This document shows, piece by piece, positions 34,201 through 45,750 of a stretch of DNA of 64,000 bases. Where the stretch lies: positions 62,001 to 126,000 of the forward strand of contig MU859095.1 in assembly GCA_033297205.1 (NCBI GenBank). Direction: 5' to 3'. A program made the position numbers and the translations under genes. Source of the DNA: Pseudoneurospora amorphoporcata. Taxonomy: Eukaryota > Ascomycota > Sordariomycetes > Sordariales > Sordariaceae. The notes beneath the pieces are model-generated. The model was given only the letters and a program-made list of their open reading frames with translations, did no database searches and was not told where the DNA came from. Position 1 is the stretch's first letter. Each line of letters opens with the position of its first letter.

Positions 34201-37012
34201 CGCTGGTGGTGCTCGCGCGTTATCACCAAACCGTGTTGCCTCAGCGCCCGTCGGGCATGGTGGCGAGATGAGCGAACAGCAAAGAGGTAAGGGAGCCATG
34301 TCTTTGGTCGACTTTGGACAGCGCAACAGATCGGGCTCCGGTGCTAGTACCGGTGTCAGTGGAGGCAGTAGCCCGCGGCCGTCGGGAGGTGTACCTGGAT
34401 CGCCCGGGCAAACCACCTGGAGCTCCAGAAATGTGCCCTTCCTCGTCTCAGACTACTCGCCGGGTGGCACTCCTCGCCCGCCACCATCACCACAGGCGGC
34501 AAGGTCACTAAACGGAAGAGACGGCGGACTTCACATGTCTGACAGCTTCCGTGAACGTGTCCATGGCCGGCAGCAGAGCTCAGATCAGCGAAATCCCCGT
34601 CATAATCAGAACCACTACCTTGAAACTATTAGAACAGATGCTAAAATGCGTTACCAAGCAGCACGCGCGCCCTCACCTTCAGCTGTTAGTCCCAATGCTC
34701 GTAGGAGACCTAGCGAGTCTCATATTAGCCAGCAACAGTATCAGCAGAATTACCGGCCATCGTCATCGCAGCAGCACCATCCACAACTTCAGCAACAACA
34801 ACAACAGCAGCAGCAGCAGCAGCAGCAGCTACAATATCAGCCGAGACAACAACAGCCACAGCCACCACTGCAACAGCGAGACGCCCCCGCTCAACACGAG
34901 GAGTCTAAGCGCAAATCCCATGGTCCAGATGTGGACTTTAGTGACAATGATGTGCGCTTTACTCCACCTCCTGAGAGTGAATCCCACAACACTGGCTCGG
35001 ATCATCAGGATTATGCGGACGATCAGGACGATTCGGACGGTTCAGATGATGGCCTCTTCGCGGTACCAATCTCGAAACCCAAGACAGCAGAGAAATCGCA
35101 GTCAAAGGATGACTCGAACAGGGGCGAGGAAGGAGGACTCAACAAGCGCCCGAGCTTGAAGGTGGCAACCGACCGCTCGAAGAAGAACTTGTCCGTGGCA
35201 TTCACTACCCCTCAGGCCAGCCCTAGTATGGCCACGTTTACGGAGGAACCTGAACATAGCATTGTGTCATCTTCATCGGGTCACGGTCACCGGCAGTCGG
35301 CGCCTGTCCCATCGGGATCATCAAAGGGATGGGAACAGGAAGAGATGGAGTGCAAGATTAGCAGGCGCAAGTCCTTTATCGAGAAGGATGTTTGGGCCAA
35401 CCGTCCCCCGACCGACGCGCTTATCAACAACCTCGAGGACTTCTTCCCCAACTTGGATGTTGACCAGCCTGTGCTTGAGGAGGGCGGCGACACCGAGGTC
35501 GAGGCCCCGTCACCGATCGCCGAGGTGGACGAGAGCCAGTTCCAGACACAGCCGCAACATATAGCGGAACAGATGGCTCAGAGTAACAGCGCGGTTGCCA
35601 GCAACAGTAACAACGCCCCTATGCTTCCACCGCTCAACAGGGTCTCTCAATCAACTTTCAACGAAAGCGATACGCTGGGGTCTGATGAGTCTACGCTCAA
35701 AGCGCTGGAGTCACGCCCGTCATCGTCAGTATCTGGCAGTGTGCGCCGGTCTAGGGGTCTCGGCCGCATGAAGTCCATTCGTGAGGTAGCCCGCGGTGCG
35801 CACGAAGCCCACAAGCGCTACACGCAAACGTCGCTGCAAATGAACGTGGCGGCACCGGCGGTGCCCAACGCGGCGACCAACCTCATGCGCCGCAAGAGCA
35901 CAAAGATGTTCAACGCCAACATTGTGCAAATCGAGCCCAAGCGGGGATCCATTTTATCCACTATTCCCCAAGAGACCCTTCCCACGCAAGACAACATCAA
36001 CACGCTACCAAAGAGACAAACAACCTTCCGCTGGTTCAAGGGTCAGCTAATCGGCAAAGGCACCTTTGGCCGCGTGTATCTCGGCATGAACGCCACAACC
36101 GGTGAGTTCCTCGCCGTCAAAGAAGTCGAAGTCAACCCCAAAGCCGCCCAAGGCGACAAGAAGAAGATGCAGGAGCTCGTCGCCGCGCTCGACCAGGAGA
36201 TCGACACGATGCAGCACCTCGATCACGTCAACATCGTGCAGTACCTCGGCTGCGAGCGCAAGGAGACCTCCATTTCCATCTTCCTCGAGTACATTTCCGG
36301 TGGCTCCATCGGCTCGTGTCTGCGCAAGCACGGCAAGTTCGAAGAACCCATTGTCGCCTCGCTCACGCGACAAACACTTTCGGGGCTAGCATACCTCCAC
36401 CGCGAAGGAATCTTGCATCGCGATCTGAAAGCGGACAACATCCTGCTGGATCTAGACGGCACGTGCAAGATATCCGATTTCGGCATCTCCAAGAAGACGG
36501 ATAACATTTATGGTAATGACAAGACCAACTCGATGCAAGGGTCGGTCTTTTGGATGGCGCCCGAGGTCATCAGGTCGCAGGGCGAAGGGTACTCGGCCAA
36601 AGTGGATATTTGGAGCTTGGGTTGCGTAGTGTTGGAGATGTTTGCAGGCCGAAGGCCGTGGAGCAAGGATGAGGCGATCGGAGCGATCTACAAGATTGCG
36701 AATGGAGAGACGCCGCCGATCCCGGATGATATTCGGGAGGAGATCACGCCGATTGCGATTGCTTTCATGTTGGATTGTTTTACTGTGTAAGTTTCAATCT
36801 CCTTGGTGGGGAGTTGAGGGGTTCATGTGTGTGATGATGATGGAGGTTGTGTAAAGGATGTGTGCTGATGCTGACTATGATGAATGAATAGTGACCCAAC
36901 TGATCGCCCAACCGCCGACGTTCTTCTTTCGCAACACCCCTTTTGCGAACTGGATCCTAACTACAGCTTCATGGATACGGAGCTGTATGCCAAGATTAGG
37001 GGGACTTACTAA
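31286..37012 (+). CDS. mik-1: Cell-wall-integrity MAP kinase kinase kinase (BCK1 / MIK-1)
   Basis: MAPKKK acting downstream of Pkc1 and upstream of the MEK/MAPK pair that maintains the cell wall. Exons 31286..36786 and 36892..37012 give 1873 residues. MYQNGQRDPP is the first AUG of the frame. Domains: Pro-rich N-terminus (1-220); SAM-like segment (about 240-328, WPLDRVLMWLQGNSFSQDWV); disordered Ser-rich region; Ras-association-like fold (about 650-745, TRVYLLATLDHWNYRMLDVT); long disordered region with a polyGln run near 1170; kinase domain from about 1580. Kinase motifs are complete: GKGTFGRVYLG, AVKEVEV (K1612), HRDLKADNILL (D1713), ISDFGIS, MAPEVI. The last intron (105 nt, GTAAGT) falls inside the kinase C-lobe just before DPTDRPTADVLL. 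BCK1 identity over STE11/SSK2 rests on kinase sequence and overall size. Confidence 0.92.
34783..34835 (+). repeat. CAG/CAA tract coding polyGln in the MAPKKK
   Basis: Run of Gln codons, mostly CAG, in the disordered region between the RA-like and kinase domains. Likely length-variable between strains. Confidence 0.85.
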
Positions 37013-38946
37013 TTAAACGCTATCGCCATCATCGTATGGATATATCTATCTAGTCACAAACAACAGCAAACACTTGAGCACTTGTGCTCATAAACGTCAC
37101 TACGATCAAATCACGAGGTCGTATTCTAAGAAAGAGGATAAAGAGGAGGAGGGGGAGGAGAGCTAAGCAGATCAGCAGATGGAGTATAAGTTAATAAGGA
37201 GGTGGACATCAAAAGGTGGAGGAAAACGGGGGCAATGGGACGGCTACGGTCACGGTCAGGCTTTCGGGAGGGATGGGACTGGGACTTTAGAGTTCGGTCG
37301 GAGGCAAATGATTGGAATTTCTCGCGCACGTCGTCTGTCTTGGTCTGTCTGTATGTGTGTGCGTTATGTATCAAGTGCGGTTGTACGTTACTAACTGCAA
37401 ATGACGATGTGTGCATTGTTGAGCTGGTCTCTACTTCCTATAGATGTCATGGGAACTCGGCGAAAAAGTAAAAAGAGTTAATTGATATCGTCTCATCCGA
37501 TCTGATTGCGTGTATATCTAATACCCTTTTTTTCCCCTCTTTTTCCCCTTTTTTTCCCCCTCTTTTTCCCCCTTTTTTCCCCTTTTTTTCCTTGACAGAA
37601 GTTGAGACGAACGGATTTTCTAGTCTACTTGGTAGATAGATGGGATGGATGAACGATGATGGAGGGGCTGCCGAACGAAACCTGCTCGGCACCAAACATC
37701 CGTTGTTGCTCTTTTTAGTAAAGTAGCATTCTAGATGGACTCGAAGAGGAGTGGTTGGCCGATAATTTGATGCAAAAGATGGAAGGTAGTATGCTGTGGG
37801 TTTTGCGCCTCTTTTTTTAGGTATTCCGGTGGACTTTTCTTACTTGGGTCCCATGTCTTATGGCTTAAAAGATCAATTTGCTCTGGTCTTTGTGAGGTTG
37901 ATATCCGGATTGATTGAGCTCTTAAGCTTATATTAGTGATTGGTAGAAATGGTTGACAGCAGCCAAACATTTCCTCTCCCGCTACAGTTCACACCGTCAT
38001 TGTCTCTTTTGCTGTGTTCCCTGCATCTGCGGGATCGAGACAACGCCAAGCCGCCAGGGACTTTACCCATGAAAATGTGGAGGTGGACGTCGATCTTGGC
38101 ATCTTGGCATGTAAAGAGCCGACCAATCATATGAAATTACTAACTTGGCGGATGGCACATGGCTTTTTTGCAGTTCTGAGCTCGTCGAGCTCGTCTCTTG
38201 GGGCAAATCCACTGAACAACTTGGGTTCAGAAAGCCAAGAATGGGATCTGAGGAGGGGGAGAGGACCATTGCAGCAAGACTGGGCAATGTCGACTCTTTG
38301 AAAGCCACATTTCGTTCGTTTCCTTCTTTTTCATCTTGACACACTCCTTTTTGCGACGACTCTTCGCTCTTTTGTTACACCTTGGTCTAGACTACCAACC
38401 GAGTCATCAACCTCCTCACTCAGCTCCAACGAACGAGTTTGGTACAGCTTCCCTTGGAATTGACGTTGCTGTCTTCCCAAGAGACGCGGACTCGCTTACA
38501 ACTTCCCTTGAGGGCCAAGTTTCCATCTTTCGGTTACTGGAGATAGTTGCCGTATAGACGGGAGGTACCTACCTTACTGAACAACTTGACCCGTCCAACA
38601 TCGTTCTCGGCATTGTTGGATACCTTATCGACGAGCGAACTCCCCTCCTGATCAGCCATGCCATGCCATTGGATATCGGTTGTTCTCCCTTGAATCCTTC
38701 GACTTGCCGTCTTCCCTCCCTGATACCTACCTCTAGGTAGCTTCGCGACTACCTACAGATCAGATTTCGGTGAAGCACGCGACACTTGGCCATCCAAAAT
38801 CATACCTCTAGGGCACGTTCCTCGACCACGGCCCCTATTTTTCCCCAACTAGCCGACCGACGGTCCTCCTCGGCTCTGCCCTGCCTGCCTGTGATCCTGG
38901 CCAACACGCCCATCTTCCGCTTCCTTAGCGGCCGTCCGTCGCTACC
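37013..38946. other. Intergenic, MAPKKK to GH47 mannosidase
   Basis: 1.93 kb between two plus-strand genes. Holds the C/T mirror tract at 37524-37593 and several TACCT/AGGTA motifs near 38,560-38,810, which probably sit in the mannosidase leader. Short open frames (for example 38336..38557) lack protein-like features. Confidence 0.55.
37524..37593. repeat. 70-bp pure polypyrimidine (C/T) mirror-like tract
   Basis: Seventy consecutive C/T bases built from alternating C4-5 and T5-7 blocks, so the tract is close to mirror-symmetric. Such sequence can form triplex (H-DNA) under supercoiling. It lies about 500 bp past the MAPKKK stop codon. Confidence 0.9.
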
Positions 38947-41900
38947 ATGCTACGCATACGAAGATACCGCCCATTCCTTATAGGCGCATTCGTTATTCTT
39001 GTGCTGCTATACCATGTCTCCCAGAACTCGGACTGGGAGCTCTCACAATCCGCCTTGTACCCCCCGAAGAAGGCGTCAGGGGCAGACTTGGCCACCAACA
39101 AAGACAGCTTAAATGTCGAATATCAACCGCCACAACAACCGCCGAAACCTATACCTACGACGAGCTATGCTATTGGGCTTGCGCCGCACAGCCATACATC
39201 GATAGCGCAGGAGCAGCAGACTTCTACAACTAGCACGCAACTTACGCCCAAGAAAGAGACGGGTATCAGGATCCCTCTGCTCAAGACAAGCAATGAGGTA
39301 CCTGGTGGTTTTGGCCTGCCCACTCCGGCCCTTACAGTCGGGAAGGCGCATGACAATGGTGCCCCCGAGGAGTCGCACGTCGCCGTGAAGTTGCCCGATC
39401 GGCCCGTGCCGGAAACGAATGAGGATGGCTCCAAAGTACACGGTGAAAACAATTTCGGGCATAGTCTCGAGGTTGAACCTACATCGACCAAAGTCCATTG
39501 GCAGAAGCCGAGTGAATACTTCCCTGTTCCCACGGAATCCATCATCAAGCTACCCACCGGCAAGCCCAAACCCATTCCCACGGTCCAATTCAACTTTGGA
39601 GAAGAATCCCCAGAGGCCAAAGAGAAGCGCCTGGCTCGTCTGAGCAAGGTCCGGGAGGAAGCGCAACGCTCCTGGTCCGGCTACAAGAAGTATGCCTGGG
39701 GCCACGACGAGCTCACACCCGTCACCAAGGAGTCCAAGGACCCCTTTTGCGGGTGGGCCGCCACGCTTGTCGATTCGCTGGATACGCTCTGGATCATGGG
39801 CCTTGAGGAGGAGTTCGATGAAGCGGTCGAGTACGTCAAGGAGCTGGATTTCACCTACTCTGCGTACCGCTCCGAGATCCCCATTTTCGAGACGACTATT
39901 CGTTATCTCGGCGGGTTTCTGGGCGCCTACGACGTATCCGGTGGCGAAAAAACAAAGGCCGGGTACAAGATCCTCCTGGACAAGGCCGTCGAGCTCGCCG
40001 AGGTGCTCATGAGCGTCTTCGACACCCCCAACCGCATGCCGATTCTGTACTACAACTGGCACCCGGCCTTCAACGTCAATCCCAAGCGAGCCTCCACCAG
40101 CGCTGGTATGGCCGAGCTGGGCACCCTCAGCATGGAGTTTACTCGTCTGGCTCAGCTGACGGGCGAGAACAAGTACTATGACGCTGTGGCCCGCATCACG
40201 GACGCCCTAGAGGATTTTCAGAACCGCGAGGACGGGACTGCACTACCTGGAATTTTCCCGGAGCATATCGACGCTTCGGGCTGTAACCGCACCGCTCAGG
40301 CTGCTTCCAGCTTGGATAATCTCAGCGATGCCGGAAGGCAGCAGGTCGACGACGCTATGGACGTCAGCGAGGAGCCGCAAGGCTACGCTGCGGGGATGAC
40401 GACCCAGGACATCTACAATGATAAAGACCCCCTAAACTTTAACGGCGTAACGAAGCGATCGCAAATCACCCGACGAACGCCCCCGCCCCGTTATTCCATC
40501 CCCCAACACCAACCTCCTCCCTGGAAGGGAGCCAAAAACCAAGGCCCCCCGCACAACGCGCAAGGAACGCCCGCAAACTGGGACTGCGTCCCCCAAGGCC
40601 TAGCAGCAGGCGGCTGGGGCTCCGAGTCCTACAGCATGGGCGGCAGCCAGGACTCGGCGTACGAGTACTTTCCCAAACAGTATCTGCTGCTAGGCGGGCT
40701 CGAGCCCAAATACCGCGCCATGCACGAAAAGGTGTCCGCCGCCGTCAAGAAGTACCTCCTCTTCCGACCTATGGCGCCCGGCAACCCCGACATTTTGTTT
40801 TCCGCCAAGGTGATCAGCCCTGACCACACCGATCAAAAGCTGAGCTACGAGTGGGAGGTGACGCACCTGACCTGCTTCCTGGGGGGCATGTTCGGTTTGG
40901 GCGGCAAGATTTTTGACATCCCGGAGGACGTGGAAATCGGACGGAAACTTGCTGACGGGTGTGCGTGGGCGTACGAGGTCATGCCCACGGGTATTATGCC
41001 CGAGTATTCCATGGTCTTGCCGTGCGCCAAGGCGGATGATTGCCAGTGGAACAAGACGGCTTGGTATCATGCCATCGACACGGACGCGGCGTGGAGAGAC
41101 AAGCAGCTGCAGCAGTGGGAGGTTAATCATGCTGAGTGGGTGCAGGAGGTGAGAGTGCTTAAGAAGGAGTATGCGGAAGCTGAGGAGGCGGCTAGGGCGA
41201 GAAGTCAAGCGGAAGCGGAAGCTAAGCGCAAGGCGGAGGCAGAGAAGAAGGAGGAGGAGGAGGAGGCTAAGAAACGTCCAATTTTGGAAAATAACTCGTC
41301 TTTTGTTCAAGGACAAGGACAGCAACAACCAGCGGCGGTGCCGAAGGATCCTCACTCTCAAAGACTAAACCCCGGTGTTCACCAGGGCATGCAGCAGGAT
41401 GTCGATTACCACTTGACCAAGAAGAGGATTTTTCCGGAAGATAACAACAAGATCGAGGTGGCCACCAAGATGAACAAGATTGAAGAAGAGCTCGATCTGA
41501 ACAACAATAACATTCGTGCTGGCCATGAGCAGCAGTATCAACAACAAAAACCCATGCTCGAACTCCACCTCCCGCCGGAGCCCGAGAAGCCGCTCAGCCA
41601 CGAGGAATACGTCCAGGAGAGGATCAAGAGGGAAAATATCCCGCCGGGGTTCGTGACGTTGAATGATAAGCGGTATATTCTTCGGTATGTTGCCCCCCCT
41701 TTTCCCCATCTTGTCTCCCCTGTACGTACGTACTAACCCCCTTTAACAGCCCCGAAGCAATCGAATCCGTATTTTACTACTACCGCATCACCGGTTCTAC
41801 CCAATGGCAAGACAAAGGCTGGCACATGTTTGAGTCCGTCATTGCCGCCACGCGCACCGACATCGCCCACTCCGCCATCGACAATGTCGCCTTCGCTGCT

Positions 41901-42089
41901 ACCTCTTCCAAGACCGGCGACGACGAGGAAGAAAAGAAGTCGAAACCGAGTTTCACAGATAGCATGGAGAGTTTCTGGCTGGCGGAAACGCTCAAGTACT
42001 TTTACTTGCTTTTTGCGGAACCGGACGTGATTAGTTTGGATGAGTGGGTGTTGAATACCGAGGCTCATCCTTTTAGACGGCCGAGTTAA
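38947..42089 (+). CDS. GH47 class I alpha-1,2-mannosidase with a coiled-coil insertion
   Basis: Type II membrane glycosidase of N-glycan trimming, probably Golgi or ER. Exons 38947..41684 and 41750..42089 (TACTAAC branch site) give 1025 residues; ordinary members are 500-650. A basic tip and one membrane span (PFLIGAFVILVLLYHV, about 9-24) are followed by a disordered stem to about 230. The catalytic barrel starts with RSWSGYKKYAWGHDELTPVT, then DSLDTLWIMGL and EIPIFETTIRYLGG. It is interrupted by a Pro-rich loop (about 490-545) and by a charged insert at about 717-910 (EAEEAARARSQAEAEAKRKA). It resumes with RPEAIESVFYYYRIT and ends with LAETLKYFYLLFAEP and the calcium-site NTEAHPF. Key acidic residues and the final Thr-Glu motif are present, so activity is plausible. 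EDEM-type lectin activity is the alternative reading. Confidence 0.87.
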
Positions 42090-42294
42090 ATTGGGGTGTG
42101 GTTCTGGAATAACGGAGGAAATGGTTTTGGAAAGTGAGTTTGGGCACGGTTGGATAGCGTAGTTGAAGAGACTTGGGTTGGATAAGTGAGAAAATAAGAT
42201 AAAAGAGAATAAATAAGAGAGGTTACTCTTACCGTTCAGTCGTCATTCAACACATGTCGTTACATACTCTGTTTGGGTGACGATGAACACTGAA

Positions 42295-42320
42295 CTGTGA
42301 CTGTGACTGTGACTGTGACT
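42295..42320 (+). repeat. CTGTGA hexanucleotide microsatellite, about 4.3 copies
   Basis: Four perfect CTGTGA units plus two bases in noncoding DNA. Confidence 0.9.
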
Positions 42321-42406
42321 ACCTTAGGTTATCTCTGCCTACCTACCTGGCGCCAGCCTTTACTATGGTAGTTTTGGATCAGGTATGTAAATGAGCATGT
42401 AAACAC

Positions 42407-42427
42407 AAAAAAAAAAAAAAAAAAAAA
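42407..42427 (+). repeat. 21-nt adenine homopolymer
   Basis: Uninterrupted A run in the convergent intergenic region. No target-site duplications or retroelement sequence flank it that I can see. Confidence 0.9.
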
Positions 42428-43256
42428 GGAATTTTAGCTGAAACGGATAGTTCTAAATGACGGGTATATGAATCGAGCGGGACCACGACATGCTTTCTAG
42501 ACGCATTTACTACAACCCAGAGTAGACAAACCATATTATGTATGAGGACAACAATACACGACAAATGCAGAAAGAAGAAGAGAAACTCTAGAGCATCTAA
42601 CCATAATATGCCTCGACGATGACTATACACCATATATCATGCATACGTACGTACATACACCATGTTCCTCTGAACATTTTCCAGCGATATGTTACGACAA
42701 AGTAAATAACGACGACACATACATCTCATACATCTCTCTGCAAGACCCTTTTACCGATACTTTTTTGAACGCCCCCAAGCCCCAAGCCCCCTAGCCTACC
42801 GTCGTCCGCTATCGTCTCCTTTTTCTTGGTTCTTATCTCTTCCAAGTATGGCTGGCTTTGTTGACAAACCGAACCAACTTTCCCGGAATGGGTATGTACA
42901 CTCACAACTCGATCGGCATGGCGTCAGATCTATCATCTATCTATCTGCAGAAATGATGATATGATACGATCCCCCTTCATCCATCACCCACCTGCCGCTC
43001 TTCATCGCTCTCTTCCATCCTCGGTAAGTGCCGCTCCTCCATGGGGATATTTACCTCCCAACGCCCACCATCCCTTTTCCACCAGATCAATAAATAGCGG
43101 GGTTGAACAAGTCCGAGGTTCCTGCTCGCAAAACCAGTATAGCTCATGTAAACTCGGGATGGGACACCCGGCCGGCAGCAACGCCTTCCTTCCTCTTGCT
43201 GCGCAGTTAACAACGGCGGCTCCTCTAGACTAGACTCGACTCGAAGAACCAACTCT

Positions 43257-45043
43257 CTAAGAGCTCTTCGGCTTGGGAATAGCAGGAGGCAAGATAGGCG
43301 TGACCTTCTTGGGAGTGGCCGACGACGTCTTCTTGGCCGCAGCGGGAACAGCAGGAGGAGCAATGGGCGTCTCGGACTTGGCCTTCCTGGAAGAAGACTT
43401 GGTCTCCTTGGGCTCCTTGGTCTTCTTCGTCTTCTTGGCGGGGGCGTCCTCGGAAGCAGCCTCGCTCTTGCGCTTCTTGGACGAAGACTTGGCGGTAGGG
43501 GCGCTGGCCTCAGCCATGTCGACATCGGAACCAGCGGCTTCGTCGGCTCCGATCTTGCCCATGGGAGCAGCGGGGGAGGCTCCGATGGGGCGGAAGCGGG
43601 CCTTGAGGCCGGCAGGCTGAGGGCGAGGGACGATGCCGGTTGCGGGGGCGGAGACGGCAGCGGTGGCGGCGACCGCGGGGTTGAGGCGGGTGACGCGCTT
43701 GATGTGCAGCGCCTGAGCGATGGGCTGCTTCATGAGCTCGTACTTGTCGCCGGTCTCGGTGGGGAGGAGGACCTGGATGGAGTGGAGGGTGGTTCCCTCC
43801 TCCAGGGTGGCGTTGTACTCGGCGCCGTTGTGGGTGATGATGGGCTCGCCGGACTGGATCTTGCTGAGCGGGAGCGCGTGCTCCTGGATCACCTCGATGG
43901 GGATCGAGGCTGGGGCGGTGAAGTACCAGATCTGCTTGCCCTCGCTTTGGGCCTTTTGGAATGTTCGGGCGACGTCCTTGGCGTCGGTGCTCGCATCGGC
44001 CTTGCGCAGGTGGAAGTTGGGCGCGATCACCTGGGGAAGTTGGGGACTGTGATGTCAGTTAGCCTTGTATCCGTGGTCTGGCATAAGTCGTTGGAGAGCA
44101 CATACCCCGAAGTCTTCTTGGGGGCCGCCTTGGGCTGGGGAACGTCGGCCATGTCCTCGTGAGAAGACGACTCTGCCTCGGAACCCGACTCCTCCTCCTC
44201 CTCCTCCTCAGACGACTCGTCGTCGGACTTGCTCACGGTCTCGTTTGACTTCTGGCTACCATTGACCACTGGCTTGGCCTTGGGGGCCTCGGGTGTCTTG
44301 GTGGCGGGCTTTGCAAGTTTGGCGCTAGTGTTGGCTTTTGGTGCCGCCTCCTCTTCGCTGTCGCTCTCGCTCTCTGAGCTTGATCCCTCTTCTGATGAAG
44401 GTGTGGGTTGCTTAGCAGTCTGCTTTGTCTTTGCGGGCGCAGCCTTTGGTGTAGCCTTGGGCGCAGGCTTGGTCTTCTCCTCCTCCTCCTCCTTCTCCTC
44501 CTCCTCCTCGTCGCTGCTGCTGTCTTCCGATCCGCTTCCACTCTCCTCTTCGCTGCTGGACTCGCTGCTGCTCTCGGTCTTCTTGGCCACCTTCTTGACC
44601 GCTGGCGCCGCTGGCTTCTTCTCTTCGGCCTTCTCCACAGGCTTCTTCTCCTCAACCTCCGAGTCGGACTCGGACTCGGATTCGGGTTCAGACGAGGACG
44701 AGGACTCTGCCTTCTTGGCTACTGGCTTGGCCTTCGCGGCCGCCTTGGGCGCAGGCGATGCGGCCTTGGTGGCTTTCGTTTGCGCCATGTTCGTCTTCTT
44801 TTTTAAATTGCTAGCCCAGTCGGCGTTGGGTGCGGTCTTTGCTGAAGAATCGCTATCGCTATCGCTGCTGTCGTCGCTGGAGGAGCTATCGGAATCGGAG
44901 TCGCTCTCTTCTTGCTTGCCCTTCTTGGACTTGAGTTGTGATTTTTGCTGGGAGAAGACGTTGGCGGAGGTGTTGCGGACGAGGGCAGCGGCGTTCGCGG
45001 CGTGCTGGGAGAGGGTTCCAATGGGTGCGCGAGGACCAGCCAT
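43257..45043 (-). CDS. rpa34: RNA polymerase I subunit RPA34 with Nopp140-like N-terminal tract
   Basis: Subunit of nucleolar RNA polymerase I (the A49-A34.5 pair, related to TFIIF). Exons complement(44106..45043) and complement(43257..44046) give 575 residues. MAGPRAPIGTLSQHAANAAA is the first AUG; the frame extends upstream only to a TTG. The conserved RPA34.5 fold is in exon 2: PQVIAPNFHLRKADAS, QIWYFTAPASIPIEVIQEHA, then a Lys/Ser/Pro-rich tail (about 470-575) as in the yeast protein. Exon 1 encodes about 312 residues of alternating Ser/Asp/Glu blocks and Lys/Ala/Pro blocks, like Nopp140/SRP40, much longer than the short acidic N-terminus of yeast RPA34. The 59-nt intron (GTATGT, GCTAAC) falls exactly at the boundary. 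Diverges from GRC3. Confidence 0.85.
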
Positions 45044-45750
45044 GGGGGGCGGTTTATCTGGATTGTAAGGTGGTGATGGAAGAAAAATTATGTGGAGAGA
45101 GTTGTGTCGAAGACTACTATGTGCAGGGATGGATGGTGCAGTTTGGTGCAGTTGCAAAGTGCTAAAAAGTCGAGATGTGGGGTCGGATTTACAGTGTGTT
45201 GATGTGCTGTTCTTGCGGAAATGCGCTGCTCTTCTGCCCTTGTCTCTTCACTTGTTAGTTCTCAAAAAGAAATGCGATCAGATCCTCGTCGCGTACTTAT
45301 TACTATAAAACACGCTGGAATAGCAAATGCGCGGCGGGATTGAGAGTGGAGAGCTGCGAACTTTATTTCAAGCGTCACTCGAGGTTGCTGCTTGAAAAAA
45401 TCAAGAGATTGAGACAGCTGATTGGTTGTATCTGGGGGCGGAATGTGGGGCAAATGTTTCTCGAGAAGTGTCAGGGTAAGGGTTGACTGTGGTTGTTGCA
45501 ATAACACCTACTTACAGAACACACAGAGAGACGCCAGCGCTGTTTCTTCAGAACATCATGGTTATTATACCTGTGCCGTAGTACGTCTCTCGCTGGCCAA
45601 CTGAAGAAATGGCAACCAAAGACCGCAACTATTGGGAAGTCACTGCGAGTGCAAAAACGTTCTCTATTCTTCCTGCCATAAGGTACCATTTCCCTGGTCG
45701 ATGCCAATGCTCAATTTCTAACGCTGGAAACAGTTGACCACCACAAAAAC
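45044..45750. promoter_or_regulatory. Divergent promoter region, RPA34 / GRC3
   Basis: 707 bases between the start codons of two ribosome-production genes. I do not see a convincing named site. Confidence 0.55.

Larger units (their letters stand above)
42090..43256. other. Convergent intergenic, GH47/RPA34
   Basis: 1.17 kb between stop codons. Contains (CTGTGA)4 at 42295-42320 and a 21-nt A run at 42407-42427. No gene seen; probably two 3' untranslated regions and a spacer. Confidence 0.55.

Noticed and set aside
34551..35159. 202-codon frame inside the MAPKKK exon in another phase
   Set aside because: Ser/Asn-rich shadow of the Gln-rich coding region.
42407..42427. A21 run as the tail of a retroposed element
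   Set aside because: No target-site duplication or element sequence next to it; it is a plain homopolymer.
44229..45068. 279-codon plus-strand frame opposite RPA34
   Set aside because: Leu/Ser/Ala low-complexity mirror of the acidic-Ser repeats on the minus strand.
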